Below are positions 55,358 through 64,000 of a stretch of DNA of 64,000 nt, piece by piece (the stretch's first letter is position 1; each line of letters begins with the position of its first letter). A model generated the notes under the pieces. The model was given only the letters and a program-made list of their open reading frames with translations, was not told where the DNA came from and did not search any database. This DNA comes from Hyphomicrobium nitrativorans NL23 (GTDB taxonomy: Bacteria; Pseudomonadota; Alphaproteobacteria; Rhizobiales; Hyphomicrobiaceae), in assembly GCF_000503895.1 (NCBI RefSeq), contig NC_022997.1:124001-188000 (forward strand), read 5' to 3'. A program made the translations under genes and the position numbers.

Positions 55358-55936
55358 TCAGTTTCCGATCGGGGATTTGCGGGTCAACCGCGAAGACAGG
55401 CGACGAAGTAGCGTCTCGGCGCGCGAGACGGCATCGGGATGCGAAGACATGGACGCGGCAGTTGGCGGCGACGCCCACGGGAACAACGGCGCTTCGGCGG
55501 GTTTCTCCGCGTTCAGCGTCGGCAGCCACGCGCCGAAGAAGCGGCGTTCGGCTTCCTCGACGTTGCCGCCGCCGACGCTGCCGAGTTCTTTCCAGCCGGC
55601 GCGAACGAGCGAGGCGCGCTGCACGCTCGCCGCTTCGAAGCCGGTGATCACGTTGAGCAGAATAAAGCCCCACGTGATCCATTGGCTTCCGGTGTCCAAG
55701 GTCTGCAACGCGTGAACGAGGGCGACGGCTGCGACGACGTACATCAGAAGTCCGATCCATTCGCGCTTCACCGCGAGATAGAGCGGACCGAAGAACAGCG
55801 CGCGCCAGGAGAAGCCGTCCGCCACGAATACGAGGCGCTCGGCGCGCTCCAGCGGCAGGCCGGCGTTGTCCTCCGGCTCGTAGACCGAGAACGTTTTCGA
55901 GCCCGACGCGGAACCAAAGGGCCAAATCCGGATCAT
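55358..55936 (-). CDS. DUF2628 domain membrane protein in the his cluster
   Basis: 192 residues from [11 protein letters not shown] (ATG 55936, overlapping the hisB stop by one base). Early [40 protein letters not shown], and membrane segments ([29 protein letters not shown]) define DUF2628. A soluble tail of about 75 residues is Ser/Arg-rich. The hisB-DUF2628-hisH order recurs in Hyphomicrobiales, but a role in histidine synthesis is not established. Confidence 0.9.
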   Translation of the reverse strand: MIRIWPFGSASGSKTFSVYEPEDNAGLPLERAERLVFVADGFSWRALFFGPLYLAVKREWIGLLMYVVAAVALVHALQTLDTGSQWITWGFILLNVITGFEAASVQRASLVRAGWKELGSVGGGNVEEAERRFFGAWLPTLNAEKPAEAPLFPWASPPTAASMSSHPDAVSRAETLLRRLSSRLTRKSPIGN

Positions 55937-56550
55937 CAGGCGAGCATTCCTTTCGTGGAGGGAACACGGCCGGCCTGGCGCGGATCTGCGGTGATCGCGG
56001 CGCGCAATGCGCGGGCGAGGCCCTTGAAGCACGTCTCGGCGATGTGATGGTTATTGTCGCCGTAAAGCGTGGCGACGTGCAGCGTGATGCCCGCGTTCTG
56101 GGCGAACGCCTGGAACCATTCGCGGAACAGCTCTGTGTCCATCTCGCCGACCTTCGGCTGCGAGAAGTTCACCTGCCAGACCAGGAACGGACGGCCGGAG
56201 ACGTCAATCGCGACGCGCGTTAACGCTTCGTCCATCGCGAGGTGCACGTCCGCATAGCGCGTGATGCCCTGCTTGTCGCCGAGCGCCTTGGCCACCGCCT
56301 GGCCGAGCACGATGCCCGTGTCCTCGGTGGTGTGATGGAAATCGATATGCAGGTCGCCCTTGGCTTCGAGCTTGATGTCGATCAGCGCATGGCGCGCAAG
56401 CTGCTCCAGCATGTGATCGAGAAAGCCAACGCCGGTCGAGATCTCGTAGCTGCCGGTGCCGTCGAGATCGACGGTGGCCGAGATCTGCGTTTCCTTGGTC
56501 CTGCGTGTGATCGTCGCTTGCCGCTTCACGGGGGATCCTCGCCGCGCCAT
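55936..56550 (-). CDS. hisB: Imidazoleglycerol-phosphate dehydratase HisB
   Basis: 204 residues. Two-repeat fold with [60 protein letters not shown] and the C-terminal [15 protein letters not shown], holding the metal-binding His and Glu residues. It dehydrates imidazole glycerol phosphate in histidine synthesis. It is first in the hisB-DUF2628-hisH set and divergent from hslV. Complete and normal length. Confidence 0.97.
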   Translation of the reverse strand: MARRGSPVKRQATITRRTKETQISATVDLDGTGSYEISTGVGFLDHMLEQLARHALIDIKLEAKGDLHIDFHHTTEDTGIVLGQAVAKALGDKQGITRYADVHLAMDEALTRVAIDVSGRPFLVWQVNFSQPKVGEMDTELFREWFQAFAQNAGITLHVATLYGDNNHHIAETCFKGLARALRAAITADPRQAGRVPSTKGMLA

Positions 56551-56591
56551 TATTGCCTTGGAGAACCCAAGCGTCTATCAGCTTCGAGGGT

Positions 56592-56612
56592 CTGGGGCCA
56601 GTAGAGCCCCAG
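56592..56612. other. Hairpin between hisB and hslV
   Basis: CTGGGGC-CAGTAGA-GCCCCAG, seven perfect pairs, in the 124-base divergent space, 62 bases upstream of hslV. It has no T tract, so it is more likely an operator or mRNA leader structure than a terminator. No clear RpoH promoter could be assigned. Confidence 0.35.
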
Positions 56613-56674
56613 TATCACCCATGGCGGCAAACACGCGCTTAAGGCTGGCGTCCCTCCCTGGAATTCAAGGTAAA

Positions 56675-57247
56675 ATGTCTCAAATTCCGCAGAACACCGC
56701 CGACGGCGCCTCGTGGCACGCCACCACCATCCTCACAGTCCGGAAGGATGGGCGGGTGGTGATCGCGGGCGACGGACAGGTGAGCCTTGGCGCGACCATC
56801 ATCAAGTCCAACGCGCGCAAGGTGCGACAGCTTGGCAAGGGCGGCGTGATTGCCGGTTTTGCCGGTGCAACCGCGGACGCGTTCACCTTGTTCGAGCGCC
56901 TGGAAGCGAAGCTCGAACAGTATCCCGGCCAGTTGATGCGGGCCGCCGTCGAACTTGCGAAGGATTGGCGCACCGACCGTTTTCTCCGCCGCCTCGAAGC
57001 GATGATGATCGTGGCGGATGCGGATGTGACGCTCGTGCTCACCGGCACGGGCGACGTGCTCGAACCCAAGGACGACGTCATGGGCATCGGCTCGGGCGGC
57101 ATGTACGCGCTGGCCGCGGCGCGGGCGCTCCTGGATCAGCCGCTCGATGCGGAAGCCATTGCGCGGCGCGCGATGGGCATCGCGGGCGAGATCTGCGTCT
57201 ATACGAACAGCAATCTCGTCGTCGAAAGCCTGCCGTCTTCGAAATAG
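56675..57247 (+). CDS. hslV: ATP-dependent protease subunit HslV
   Basis: 190 residues from [11 protein letters not shown] (ATG 56675, AAGG four bases upstream). A 16-17-residue propeptide ends in HA before the catalytic Thr of [23 protein letters not shown]. The rest ([69 protein letters not shown]) is typical of the peptidase ring that pairs with HslU. hslU follows but is separated by a membrane-protein gene. Confidence 0.97.
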   Translation: MSQIPQNTADGASWHATTILTVRKDGRVVIAGDGQVSLGATIIKSNARKVRQLGKGGVIAGFAGATADAFTLFERLEAKLEQYPGQLMRAAVELAKDWRTDRFLRRLEAMMIVADADVTLVLTGTGDVLEPKDDVMGIGSGGMYALAAARALLDQPLDAEAIARRAMGIAGEICVYTNSNLVVESLPSSK

Positions 57248-57291
57248 CCGGGCGGCGGAACGGTCGTAGCCGAAAAAAGCGCGGAACCAGC

Positions 57292-58308
57292 ATGATCCGG
57301 AACGAGCACCTCGACCTGGCGGTGGCGCAGGGCATCCTCACGGCGGACCAAGCCGAGCGGCTTCGCACGCTGGCGAAGGGCGGCGATGCAGACGCGAACA
57401 ACGCACGCGATCACGCCAATCCGGACGACGAGCGCTTCCGGCTGATCGGCGGCTTCAACGACGTGTTCGTCACCATCGGCATCGCGCTTCTGGTGAGCGG
57501 CCTTTTCACGCTTTCCAGAGCGTTCCATTTCGAACCGGGATTCGGGGTGTTCTGCGTCGCGGCGGCGTGGGGCCTGTCCGAGTTTTTCGCACGGAAAATG
57601 CGGCTCGCGCTGCCGTCCATCGCGCTGGCCCTGATGCTGGCGCTCGGTTCCGCCTTCGGCGGCGGCGAACTCGGACATCTGATCTCGTCCGAGTTCGCAC
57701 CCATTGCATCCGCCCTCGCGGTCGTGCTCGGCGCCGTGCTGCACGAACGGCGCTTCGGCGTGCCGGTGAACTGGGCGATTGGCGCCGTGGGGCTCTCCTT
57801 CGCTCTTGTCTACACCGCAAGCTTGATGGTCGACCACGCCTGGTACCTGCTCTTCGCCCTGCTCGGGCTTGCGATTTTCGTTGTCGCGTTGCGCATCGAT
57901 GCAACCGACATCACCCGCGAGACGCGCCGGAGCGACATCGCGTTCTGGCTGCATCTCGTCGCCGCGCCGATGATCGTGCACGGGACGATCCCTCTCCTCA
58001 TCGGCGCGCCGGAAGGCATGAACGTCGCGCAGGCGGTTGCCGTGCTCGGCATTTATGCGGTGCTCGGTCTTGTCGCCATCGTCATCGACCGGCGCGCCCT
58101 TCTCGTTTCGGGACTTCTCTATGCGGGCGTCGCGCTCGGCTACCTCTTGAACGAGAATGTCGAGACCAGTTTCGGCTCGTCGCTCACGTTGCTGGCTCTC
58201 GCCGTCATCGTGCTCGGACTTTCTGCCGGCTGGCGGACGATCCGGCGCGCTCTGATTCCGCTTCTGCCGCTCGGCGCGCTTAAGCAGTCCATCCCTCCGG
58301 CACATTGA
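57292..58308 (+). CDS. Polytopic membrane protein between hslV and hslU
   Basis: 338 residues from MIRNEHLDLAVAQGIL (ATG 57292). The N-terminal 60 residues look like a soluble helical hairpin (AQGILTADQAERLRTLAK), followed by about ten membrane helices. Charged loops include RETRRSDIAFW. Layout (short helical N-domain plus many helices) recalls DUF2157/DUF4401-type proteins, but I do not assign it. 44 bases after hslV and 24 before hslU, so it is in the heat-shock protease operon. An inserted gene here is unusual. Confidence 0.75.
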   Translation: MIRNEHLDLAVAQGILTADQAERLRTLAKGGDADANNARDHANPDDERFRLIGGFNDVFVTIGIALLVSGLFTLSRAFHFEPGFGVFCVAAAWGLSEFFARKMRLALPSIALALMLALGSAFGGGELGHLISSEFAPIASALAVVLGAVLHERRFGVPVNWAIGAVGLSFALVYTASLMVDHAWYLLFALLGLAIFVVALRIDATDITRETRRSDIAFWLHLVAAPMIVHGTIPLLIGAPEGMNVAQAVAVLGIYAVLGLVAIVIDRRALLVSGLLYAGVALGYLLNENVETSFGSSLTLLALAVIVLGLSAGWRTIRRALIPLLPLGALKQSIPPAH

Positions 58309-58332
58309 CCGGCTTCATCTGACGGATCCCAC

Positions 58333-59646
58333 ATGACCACTTTCTCGCCGCGCGAAATCGTCTCCGAGCTCGACCGCTACATCGTCGGTCAGGGCGACGC
58401 CAAACGCGCCGTCGCCATCGCGCTCCGGAACCGCTGGCGCCGCCAGCAGATCGAAGGACCTCTGAAAGACGAGGTTTTGCCGAAGAACATCCTGATGATC
58501 GGGCCCACCGGCGTCGGCAAAACCGAGATCGCGCGCCGCCTCGCCAAGCTCGCGGGGGCGCCGTTCCTTAAAGTCGAGGCGACGAAGTTCACGGAAGTGG
58601 GCTACGTGGGCCGCGACGTGGAGAGCATCATCCGCGATCTCGTGGAGGTGGGGCTCGGGCTCGTGCGCGATACGAAGCGCCGCGAGGTGCTCGCGCAGGC
58701 AGAGAAGAACGCGGAGGAGCGCGTGCTCGACGCGCTCGTCGGGCCGGGCGCGCAGCCCGCCACGCGCGATTCCTTCCGTAAGCGGCTGCGTGCGAACGAG
58801 CTCAACGACAAGATCATCGAAATCCAGGTGACGGATACGGGCGGCGGAATGCCCATGCTCGACATCCCGGGAATGCCCGGCGCCTCGATGGGCGCCGTCA
58901 ACCTTGGCGACATCTTCGGCAAGATGATGGGCGGGCGCACGAAGCCGCGGCGCGTGACCGTCAAGGACAGCTATCCGCTGCTTATCGCCGAAGAGAGCGA
59001 CAAGCTGATCGACAATGACCAGATCACGAGCGAGGCCATCCGCGCCGTCGAGAACAACGGCATCGTGTTCCTCGACGAGATCGACAAGATCTGCTCGCGC
59101 GGCGAAGGCGGGCGCTCGGGTGCCGAAGTCTCGCGCGAAGGCGTGCAGCGCGATCTGCTGCCGCTGATCGAGGGCACGAGCGTCTCCACCAAGTACGGGC
59201 CGGTGAAGACCGATCACGTGCTGTTCATCGCGTCGGGCGCGTTCCATGTGGCGAAGCCTGCCGACCTGCTTCCCGAGCTGCAAGGGCGGCTTCCGATCCG
59301 CGTCGAGCTGAAGGCGCTGTCGCGCGAGGACTTCCGCCGCATCCTGACCGAGCCCGAGGCAAGCCTGATCAAGCAGTACATTGCGCTGATGGCAACGGAA
59401 GGCCTCAGTCTCGTGTTCACCGAAGACGCCATCGATGCGCTCGCGGACGCGGCCGTGCTCGTCAACTCGACGGTCGAGAACATCGGCGCACGGCGGCTTC
59501 AAACCGTGATGGAGCGCGTGCTCGACGAGATTTCGTTCGAGGCCTCCGATCGGAATGGAGAGACGTCGACCATCGACGCGGCTTACGTGACGTCCCGCGT
59601 CGGCGAGCTTGCGAAGAATACGGATCTTTCCAAGTTCATCCTGTAA
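58333..59646 (+). CDS. hslU: ATP-dependent protease ATPase subunit HslU
   Basis: 437 residues. N-terminal [19 protein letters not shown], Walker [16 protein letters not shown] near residue 57, the pore motif region with [12 protein letters not shown], the I-domain around 140-240, Walker [12 protein letters not shown] near 250, and the C-terminal [19 protein letters not shown]. Complete HslU that unfolds substrates for HslV. Same operon as hslV. Confidence 0.98.
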   Translation: MTTFSPREIVSELDRYIVGQGDAKRAVAIALRNRWRRQQIEGPLKDEVLPKNILMIGPTGVGKTEIARRLAKLAGAPFLKVEATKFTEVGYVGRDVESIIRDLVEVGLGLVRDTKRREVLAQAEKNAEERVLDALVGPGAQPATRDSFRKRLRANELNDKIIEIQVTDTGGGMPMLDIPGMPGASMGAVNLGDIFGKMMGGRTKPRRVTVKDSYPLLIAEESDKLIDNDQITSEAIRAVENNGIVFLDEIDKICSRGEGGRSGAEVSREGVQRDLLPLIEGTSVSTKYGPVKTDHVLFIASGAFHVAKPADLLPELQGRLPIRVELKALSREDFRRILTEPEASLIKQYIALMATEGLSLVFTEDAIDALADAAVLVNSTVENIGARRLQTVMERVLDEISFEASDRNGETSTIDAAYVTSRVGELAKNTDLSKFIL

Positions 59647-59804
59647 CGGCCGCGAACACGCGGGCCGAATTCTTGGCGCTTGCCGGGAGATTTTCCCATT
59701 CGCCATGCAATCGGCTGCGCGCGTGCTGCCGAATGTTCTTGCGAGCCGTGCCTGGGCGGATCAATACTGACGATATAACAAAACATAATTCGGAGGCGCG
59801 CCCC

Positions 59805-60944
59805 ATGGCCCAACACGCGCGCGGCATCGCCAGTGCTGCGGTCGCCTTTTCGCTGTTGCTCGCGCTCGGCGCAACCGCGCCATCCGCCGAGGAGGCCACC
59901 CCGAAGCTTGCATCGTCGCTTACGCTTAAAGGGCACACGGCCGACGTCTGGTCCGCCACCTTCAGCCCGAACGGCAGCCGCATTCTGACTGCCTCCGCCG
60001 ATCGCACCGCACGGGTGTGGGACGCCAAGTCGGGCGATCTCCTGCTGACGCTCACGGGCCACGAGGAAGGCGTGCGTCATGCGGCCTTCAACGCCGATGC
60101 GAGCCTCGTCGTCACGGCCTCGCGCGATATGACGGCGCGGCTTTGGGATGCCAAGACGGGCCGCGAAATCGCCGTGCTCGGGGGGCACGAGCAGATGCTC
60201 GAACAGGCCGAGTTCAGCCCCGATGGCGCACGCGTCGTCACGGTGCCGCACGCGAACACCGGCAAGCTCTGGGACGGCAAGACTGGGCAGCTCATCGCGG
60301 ATCTCGCGGGCCACGAGGGCTACATGACATGGGCGGCATTCAGCCCCGACTCGAGGTTGCTCGTCACGGCGTCGGCCGACAAGACGGCGCGGATCTGGGA
60401 CGCGGCGACGGGGAAGCCGGTCCTGACACTCAACGGACACACGAGCCTCGTCAGCTCCGCAACGTTCAACAGCGATGGCGCCCGCATCTTCACCACGTCC
60501 TCCGACAAGACGGGACGCATCTGGGACACGAAGACAGGCGAGCAAATCCGCGCCTTCGCAGGCGGGCATACGCGCGCCGTGCTGCGCGGCGAGTTCAGCC
60601 CCGATGACCGGCGCGTGATCACGGGCGGCGCCGATCGCATCGCGAACGTCTGGGACGCCGAGACCGGCGAGAAACTCCTGACGCTCGACGGCAAGCACCG
60701 GCGCAACCTCTCGACGGCAATGTTCAGCGCGGATGGCACGCTCGTCCTCATCTCGTGCCACGACAGCAGCGCGAGGCTGTGGGACAGCACGACGGGCGCG
60801 TCGATTGCCTGGCTCGCGGAACATGGCAAGGCTGTCGAGGCAGCCGAGTTCAGCCCCGACGGACGGCAGGTGATCACCGCCTCGTTCGACGGCACGGCCA
60901 AGGTATGGGATCTCCCCCTCGGTACGACAAACTCTGAGAAATGA
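59805..60944 (+). CDS. Exported WD40 beta-propeller protein (eight repeats)
   Basis: 379 residues, ATG 59805 with GGAGG eight bases upstream. Signal peptide (ASAAVAFSLLLALGATAPSA) followed by eight consecutive WD40 repeats of about 42 residues, most ending ARVWDAKSG or similar, with GH near the start (LKGHTADV, LTGHEEGV, LGGHEQML, LAGHEGYM, LNGHTSLV, AGGHTRAV, then two degenerate ones). It should form a periplasmic propeller, a scaffold without catalytic residues. The partner is unknown. The frame upstream to 59673 is rejected. Confidence 0.9.
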   Translation: MAQHARGIASAAVAFSLLLALGATAPSAEEATPKLASSLTLKGHTADVWSATFSPNGSRILTASADRTARVWDAKSGDLLLTLTGHEEGVRHAAFNADASLVVTASRDMTARLWDAKTGREIAVLGGHEQMLEQAEFSPDGARVVTVPHANTGKLWDGKTGQLIADLAGHEGYMTWAAFSPDSRLLVTASADKTARIWDAATGKPVLTLNGHTSLVSSATFNSDGARIFTTSSDKTGRIWDTKTGEQIRAFAGGHTRAVLRGEFSPDDRRVITGGADRIANVWDAETGEKLLTLDGKHRRNLSTAMFSADGTLVLISCHDSSARLWDSTTGASIAWLAEHGKAVEAAEFSPDGRQVITASFDGTAKVWDLPLGTTNSEK

Positions 60945-61032
60945 TCGTCTTCTTCTGGCGTTCGGCGCGGCAACGCGGCTAAGTTGACGCAACTTGCGTC
61001 TGCCTCATGCCGTTCTCGCGCTGGACCAATCC

Positions 61033-61251
61033 ATGAAATCATTCATCGTCATCGCCATCGGCGGCATCGTCGGCCTGCTCGCCGGCTGGATTGCGACCGC
61101 CGCCGCTGTCGTCATGTTTGGCGAACAGCTCGGGCTTTCGAACTTCGAAGGTCAGCGCGACCTCATGGCGGCCTTCGGCTATGGTCCGGCTGGCGGCCTG
61201 GTGGGGCTCATCATCGGCGTGTGGATCGGACGGCGTCTGTCCCCCGCCTGA
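61033..61251 (+). CDS. Small two-helix membrane protein
   Basis: 72 residues from MKSFIVIAIGG (ATG 61033). Helix 1 IVIAIGGIVGLLAGWIATAAA, a loop with EQLGLSNFEGQRDL, helix 2 GPAGGLVGLIIGVWIG and a final RRLSPA. Glycine-zipper-like spacing (G-x3-G) in both helices. Unknown function; it follows the WD40 gene by about 90 bases. Convergent with trhO. Confidence 0.65.
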   Translation: MKSFIVIAIGGIVGLLAGWIATAAAVVMFGEQLGLSNFEGQRDLMAAFGYGPAGGLVGLIIGVWIGRRLSPA

Positions 61252-61280
61252 CCGCGAGACGCCCGCAGGATCGGAGCGGT

Positions 61281-62093
61281 CTATCTCGCCGCCGCGTGCA
61301 TCTTCGGGCACTGGGCACTGTGGCGCTCTTCCTCGTCCGCTGCGACAGGCGCACCGCAGGCCCGGCACATCACGTGCGAGCCAGGCGTTACGCCATGCTC
61401 AAGCGCGACGCGCTCATCGAACACGAAGCACTCGCCCCGCCACAGGCTTTCCTCAGGCGGCACGGTCTCCAGGTATTTGAGAATGCCGCCTTCGAGGTGA
61501 TAGACCTCGGGAAAGCCCTGCGACAGCAGATAGGCGGATGCTTTCTCGCAGCGAATGCCGCCTGTGCAGAACATGGCGACGCGGGTGTGCTTCTCGGGGT
61601 CGAGATTGGCGGCGACGAATTCCGGAAACTCGCCAAACGTGCGCGTCTCGGGATCGACCGCATCCTTGAAGGTGCCGATGGCGACCTCGTAGGCGTTCCT
61701 CGTATCGAGGACGAGCACGTCAGGATCGGCGATCAGCGCGTTCCAGTCCTCCGGCTTCACATACGTTCCGACTTGCTTCGTCGGGTCGGCCTCGGGGCGC
61801 CGCAAGGTTACGATCTCGCGCTTGAGCCTCACCTTGAGGCGTCCGAACGGCGGAGCATCGACGTAGGATTCCTTGCTCACGAGATCGGCGAAGCGAGGAT
61901 CGGATCGGAGGTTCGCGAGAAGATTGCGAATGCCCCCATCCGATCCAGCAACGGTGCCGTTGATGCCTTCCGGCGCGACGAGGATCGTGCCCGTGATCTC
62001 TTCCGCACGCGCAAGATCCAGCAACCGCTCGCGGAGCGCGGGCGGGTCGGAAATTGCAACGAACTTGTAGAATGCTGTGACGGTGACGGACAT
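61281..62093 (-). CDS. trhO: tRNA uridine(34) hydroxylase TrhO (rhodanese family)
   Basis: 270 residues. N-terminal [20 protein letters not shown] and [20 protein letters not shown], then a rhodanese domain with [16 protein letters not shown] and the catalytic loop [22 protein letters not shown]-terminal [11 protein letters not shown] and HSAQCP with extra Cys pairs. Family UPF0176/YceA/TrhO, which hydroxylates U34 in tRNAs that read NNU/NNC codons, using oxygen or prephenate-derived cofactor. The N-terminal domain and rhodanese Cys are intact. Near the prolyl aminopeptidase gene (13-base gap). Confidence 0.94.
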   Translation of the reverse strand: MSVTVTAFYKFVAISDPPALRERLLDLARAEEITGTILVAPEGINGTVAGSDGGIRNLLANLRSDPRFADLVSKESYVDAPPFGRLKVRLKREIVTLRRPEADPTKQVGTYVKPEDWNALIADPDVLVLDTRNAYEVAIGTFKDAVDPETRTFGEFPEFVAANLDPEKHTRVAMFCTGGIRCEKASAYLLSQGFPEVYHLEGGILKYLETVPPEESLWRGECFVFDERVALEHGVTPGSHVMCRACGAPVAADEEERHSAQCPKMHAAAR

Positions 62094-62105
62094 GGCTCGC
62101 GTGGC

Positions 62106-63062
62106 TTACGCCATTCCCGCAAGGCTGTCGACGGCGCGCTTCATCGCCTCGAACACGCCCGGTTCCGTCATCGCGTGCCCCGCCGACGGTACGATTTCGA
62201 GCCGCGCCGACGGCCACCGCCTGGCCAGTTCATAGGCGGCGCGCGGCGGACAGAGCAGGTCGTAGCGGCCTTGCACGATCACACCGGGAATTCCGGCGAG
62301 CCGCCCGGCGCCGTTCAAAAGCTGATCCGGCGCGAGAAAGAAATGGTTGGCGATGTAGTGCGCTTCCATGATCGGGGTCGGCGGCAGTCGTCCGGTTCGC
62401 GGCATATCGTCTGCAAGAACGGTTTCTCCCGGCGCGAACTCCGACATGATGCGCTCGAAGCGATTCCATCGATGGGCCGCGGGATCGCGCACGGTCGGGT
62501 CTGTATCGGTGAGGCGCGCGACGTAGGCCGCAATCGGATCGGCGCGCTCAGCTTCCGGCAGCGGGGCTAGGAAGCTCGCATAGAGATCGGGTCGCAACTC
62601 GGCCGGGCCACGGCGAAACGCCCACTCCACTTCGGCGTCCGTGCCGAGGAAGACCGCACGCAGCACGAGGGCCGACACCCGCTCGGGGTGGGCCTCGGCA
62701 TAGGCGAGCGCGAGCGTCGAGCCCCACGATCCGCCGACGACCAGCATCTTTTCGAAGCCCATGTGCGTGCGGATGCGCTCGATGTCGGCCACGAGGTGCT
62801 GCGTGGTGTTGGCGCGGGTTTCCAGATACGGATGGCTTCGGCCCGCGCCGCGCTGGTCGAAGAGAACGGCGTGAAAGCGGTCGCCGTCGAACAGACGCCG
62901 GTGCGCGTGCTGGGCGCCGCTGCCCGGCCCGCCATGCAGAAAGAGCGCGGGAATGCCGCCTTTCCGGCCGACCTCCTCCACGTAAATCCAATGCCCCTCA
63001 CCGACGTCCAGCATGATGGCATCGAACGGGCGCGGCGGCTCTGGCAGTGACATGGACGTCAT
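62106..63062 (-). CDS. pip: Prolyl aminopeptidase (proline iminopeptidase)
   Basis: 318 residues from MTSMSLPEPP (ATG 63062; MSLPE at 63053 is possible). Alpha/beta hydrolase with LFLHGGPGSGAQHAHRRLFD (oxyanion), FDQRGAGRSHPYL, the nucleophile Ser in VVGGSWGSTLALAYAEAHP, the Asp region VIVQGRYDLLCP and the His in PSAGHAMTEP. This is the S33 prolyl aminopeptidase family, which removes N-terminal Pro from peptides. It is followed by trhO after 13 bases on the same strand. Cytoplasmic, no signal. Confidence 0.95.
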   Translation of the reverse strand: MTSMSLPEPPRPFDAIMLDVGEGHWIYVEEVGRKGGIPALFLHGGPGSGAQHAHRRLFDGDRFHAVLFDQRGAGRSHPYLETRANTTQHLVADIERIRTHMGFEKMLVVGGSWGSTLALAYAEAHPERVSALVLRAVFLGTDAEVEWAFRRGPAELRPDLYASFLAPLPEAERADPIAAYVARLTDTDPTVRDPAAHRWNRFERIMSEFAPGETVLADDMPRTGRLPPTPIMEAHYIANHFFLAPDQLLNGAGRLAGIPGVIVQGRYDLLCPPRAAYELARRWPSARLEIVPSAGHAMTEPGVFEAMKRAVDSLAGMA

Positions 63063-63200
63063 GAGTGACGGGTTCTCCGGTGACCTGCCAAGCCGTGGCG
63101 CGGCATCCGTACGTGATTCAAACCACACGGCCGGTGCGCCGATGGAACGGCCCCTCACTTAACAGCGTTACGCTTAGGCCCCAACAGAGGTCTATCGCGC

Positions 63201-64000
63201 ATGCTTATCAAGTATGGGTTCGGAATCGCAATCACCGTGCCCCAGCCCACATCTCTTATCACGCTGCTCGACATACGGGACCACCGCCGCCCCGACGTGA
63301 TCGACGAAAGCGCTTTCGGCACAACGCCGGACGTGCCCGTCTCGATATACCGCGATCAGTTCGGCAACGTGTGCCGGCGCATGATTGCGCCTGCCGGAGA
63401 ATTCTCCATCACGCTGGGCGGCACGATCCAGGATTCGGGCGTCCCCGACCTCGTGGACCCCTCGCTTCGCGAAATCCCGGTTGCAGAATTGCCTGACGAT
63501 GTCCTCGTCTATCTGCTCGGCAGCCGCTACTGCGAGACCGACCGCATGAGCGAGATCGCCTGGGCGCACTTCGGCACCATGACACCGGGATGGCAGCGGG
63601 TAGAGGCCATCGTCGACTTCGTGCATCGGCGGATCGCGTTCGGCTATCACCACGCGCGCGATACGCGAACCGCGGCCGAAGCCTACGAAGAACGCGTGGG
63701 CGTGTGCCGCGATTTTGCGCATCTCACGATCGCGCTTTGCCGTGCACTCAACATTCCGGCGCGCTACGTCAACGGCTATCTGGGCGATATCGGCGTGCCG
63801 AAGGATCCCGCGCCCATGGATTTCAGTGCGTGGTGCGAGGTCTATCTCGGCGGGCGATGGTGTGCCTTCGATGCGCGCCACAACAGACCGCGCATCGGGC
63901 GTATCCCCGTCGCCTACGGCCGCGACGCGACGGACGTTCCCCTCGTACACTCGTTCGGCCAGCATACCCTCACGACGTTCAAAGTCTGGACGGACGAGAT
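63201..64000 (+). CDS. Transglutaminase-like family protein, 3' end beyond window
   Basis: The frame from ATG 63201 (AGAGG ten bases upstream) stays open for 266 codons to the window end. MLIKYGFGIAITVPQPTSL starts the N-terminal transglutaminase-like domain. The Cys nucleophile is in GVCRDFAHLTIALCRALN, and YVNGYLGDIGVPKDP and AWCEVYLGGRWCAFDARHN follow. Relatives often have His in the DF-H-AW position; this protein has Ser (DFSAW), as in a subfamily with Ala or Ser there, so the catalytic triad may differ. It is similar to the transglutaminase-like proteins that process or ligate peptides. Because it runs off the end, a standard ORF listing would miss it. Confidence 0.85.
   Translation, partial: MLIKYGFGIAITVPQPTSLITLLDIRDHRRPDVIDESAFGTTPDVPVSIYRDQFGNVCRRMIAPAGEFSITLGGTIQDSGVPDLVDPSLREIPVAELPDDVLVYLLGSRYCETDRMSEIAWAHFGTMTPGWQRVEAIVDFVHRRIAFGYHHARDTRTAAEAYEERVGVCRDFAHLTIALCRALNIPARYVNGYLGDIGVPKDPAPMDFSAWCEVYLGGRWCAFDARHNRPRIGRIPVAYGRDATDVPLVHSFGQHTLTTFKVWTDE

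Overview
The window is a high-GC chromosomal segment of an alphaproteobacterium, most likely from the Hyphomicrobiales (Hyphomicrobium-like). Support comes from gcrA, an aerobic cobaltochelatase pair (cobS/cobT), the redox regulators regB/regA next to a SCO-family gene, the aroK-aroB-CorC and hisB-DUF2628-hisH-hisA-hisF orders, a DUF2244/nth divergent pair, an intracellular polyhydroxyalkanoate depolymerase, and dispersed palindromic intergenic elements of the kind known from rhizobia. Most of it is core housekeeping DNA. There is no rRNA, no CRISPR array, no prophage and no recognisable transposase.

Layout. 1-793: a palindromic repeat and gene-poor DNA. 794-5454: an uncharacterised two-gene operon, a helical/winged-helix-like protein followed by a 1150-residue protein with two separate P-loop ATPase modules. 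5848-12032: CAP-domain lipoprotein, cobS-orf-cobT-phytase-like operon, J-domain protein and bolA. 12123-15271: aroK-aroB-CorC operon, with aroB broken by a one-base frameshift. 15531-19698: small membrane protein, exported protein, xerD and accA. 19855-22981: three tandem YafK-type L,D-transpeptidases. 23016-28493: PAS-GGDEF-EAL gene (also frameshifted), saccharopine-dehydrogenase-like, GlcG-like and slipin genes. 28852-28997: two divergent tRNA-like genes. 29278-33443: GMC oxidoreductase, PRMT-like methyltransferase, PHA depolymerase. 33640-36783: SCO / RegB / RegA. 36814-43576: mmcB, Lon-like ATPase without its protease dyad, stress-type protein, TerC, mutM, enoyl-CoA hydratase. 43539-48430: two paralogous membrane proteins, argF, argD, gcrA. 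48534-57247: DUF2244, nth, the his genes mixed with pyrE, YciI and two small Cas2/SinR-like proteins. 56675-59646: hslV, a membrane protein, hslU. 59805-64000: exported eight-blade WD40 protein, trhO, prolyl aminopeptidase and a transglutaminase-like gene cut by the window end.

How genes work together. CobS and CobT are the AAA+ and VWA subunits that drive cobalt insertion with CobN, which is not in the window. AroK and AroB are two steps of the shikimate pathway. HisB, HisH, HisA and HisF cover the central histidine steps. ArgD and ArgF belong to arginine synthesis. RegB/RegA with SCO form a redox-sensing cluster linked to respiratory oxidase assembly. MutM, Nth and MmcB are DNA-repair genes.

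Most interesting points: the dual-ATPase operon at 794-5454; a Lon-like protein in which both catalytic positions are replaced (Ser to Gly and Lys to Gln, at the normal 43-residue spacing); the tandem L,D-transpeptidase triplication; a PRMT-like enzyme with a THW loop; two orphan Cas2/SinR-like small proteins within 2 kb; a degenerate tRNA pair; and several families of palindromic elements whose CTAG ends form the stop codons of neighbouring genes. The two single-base frameshifts (aroB and GGDEF-EAL) both lie at short G/C runs and may be sequence errors.
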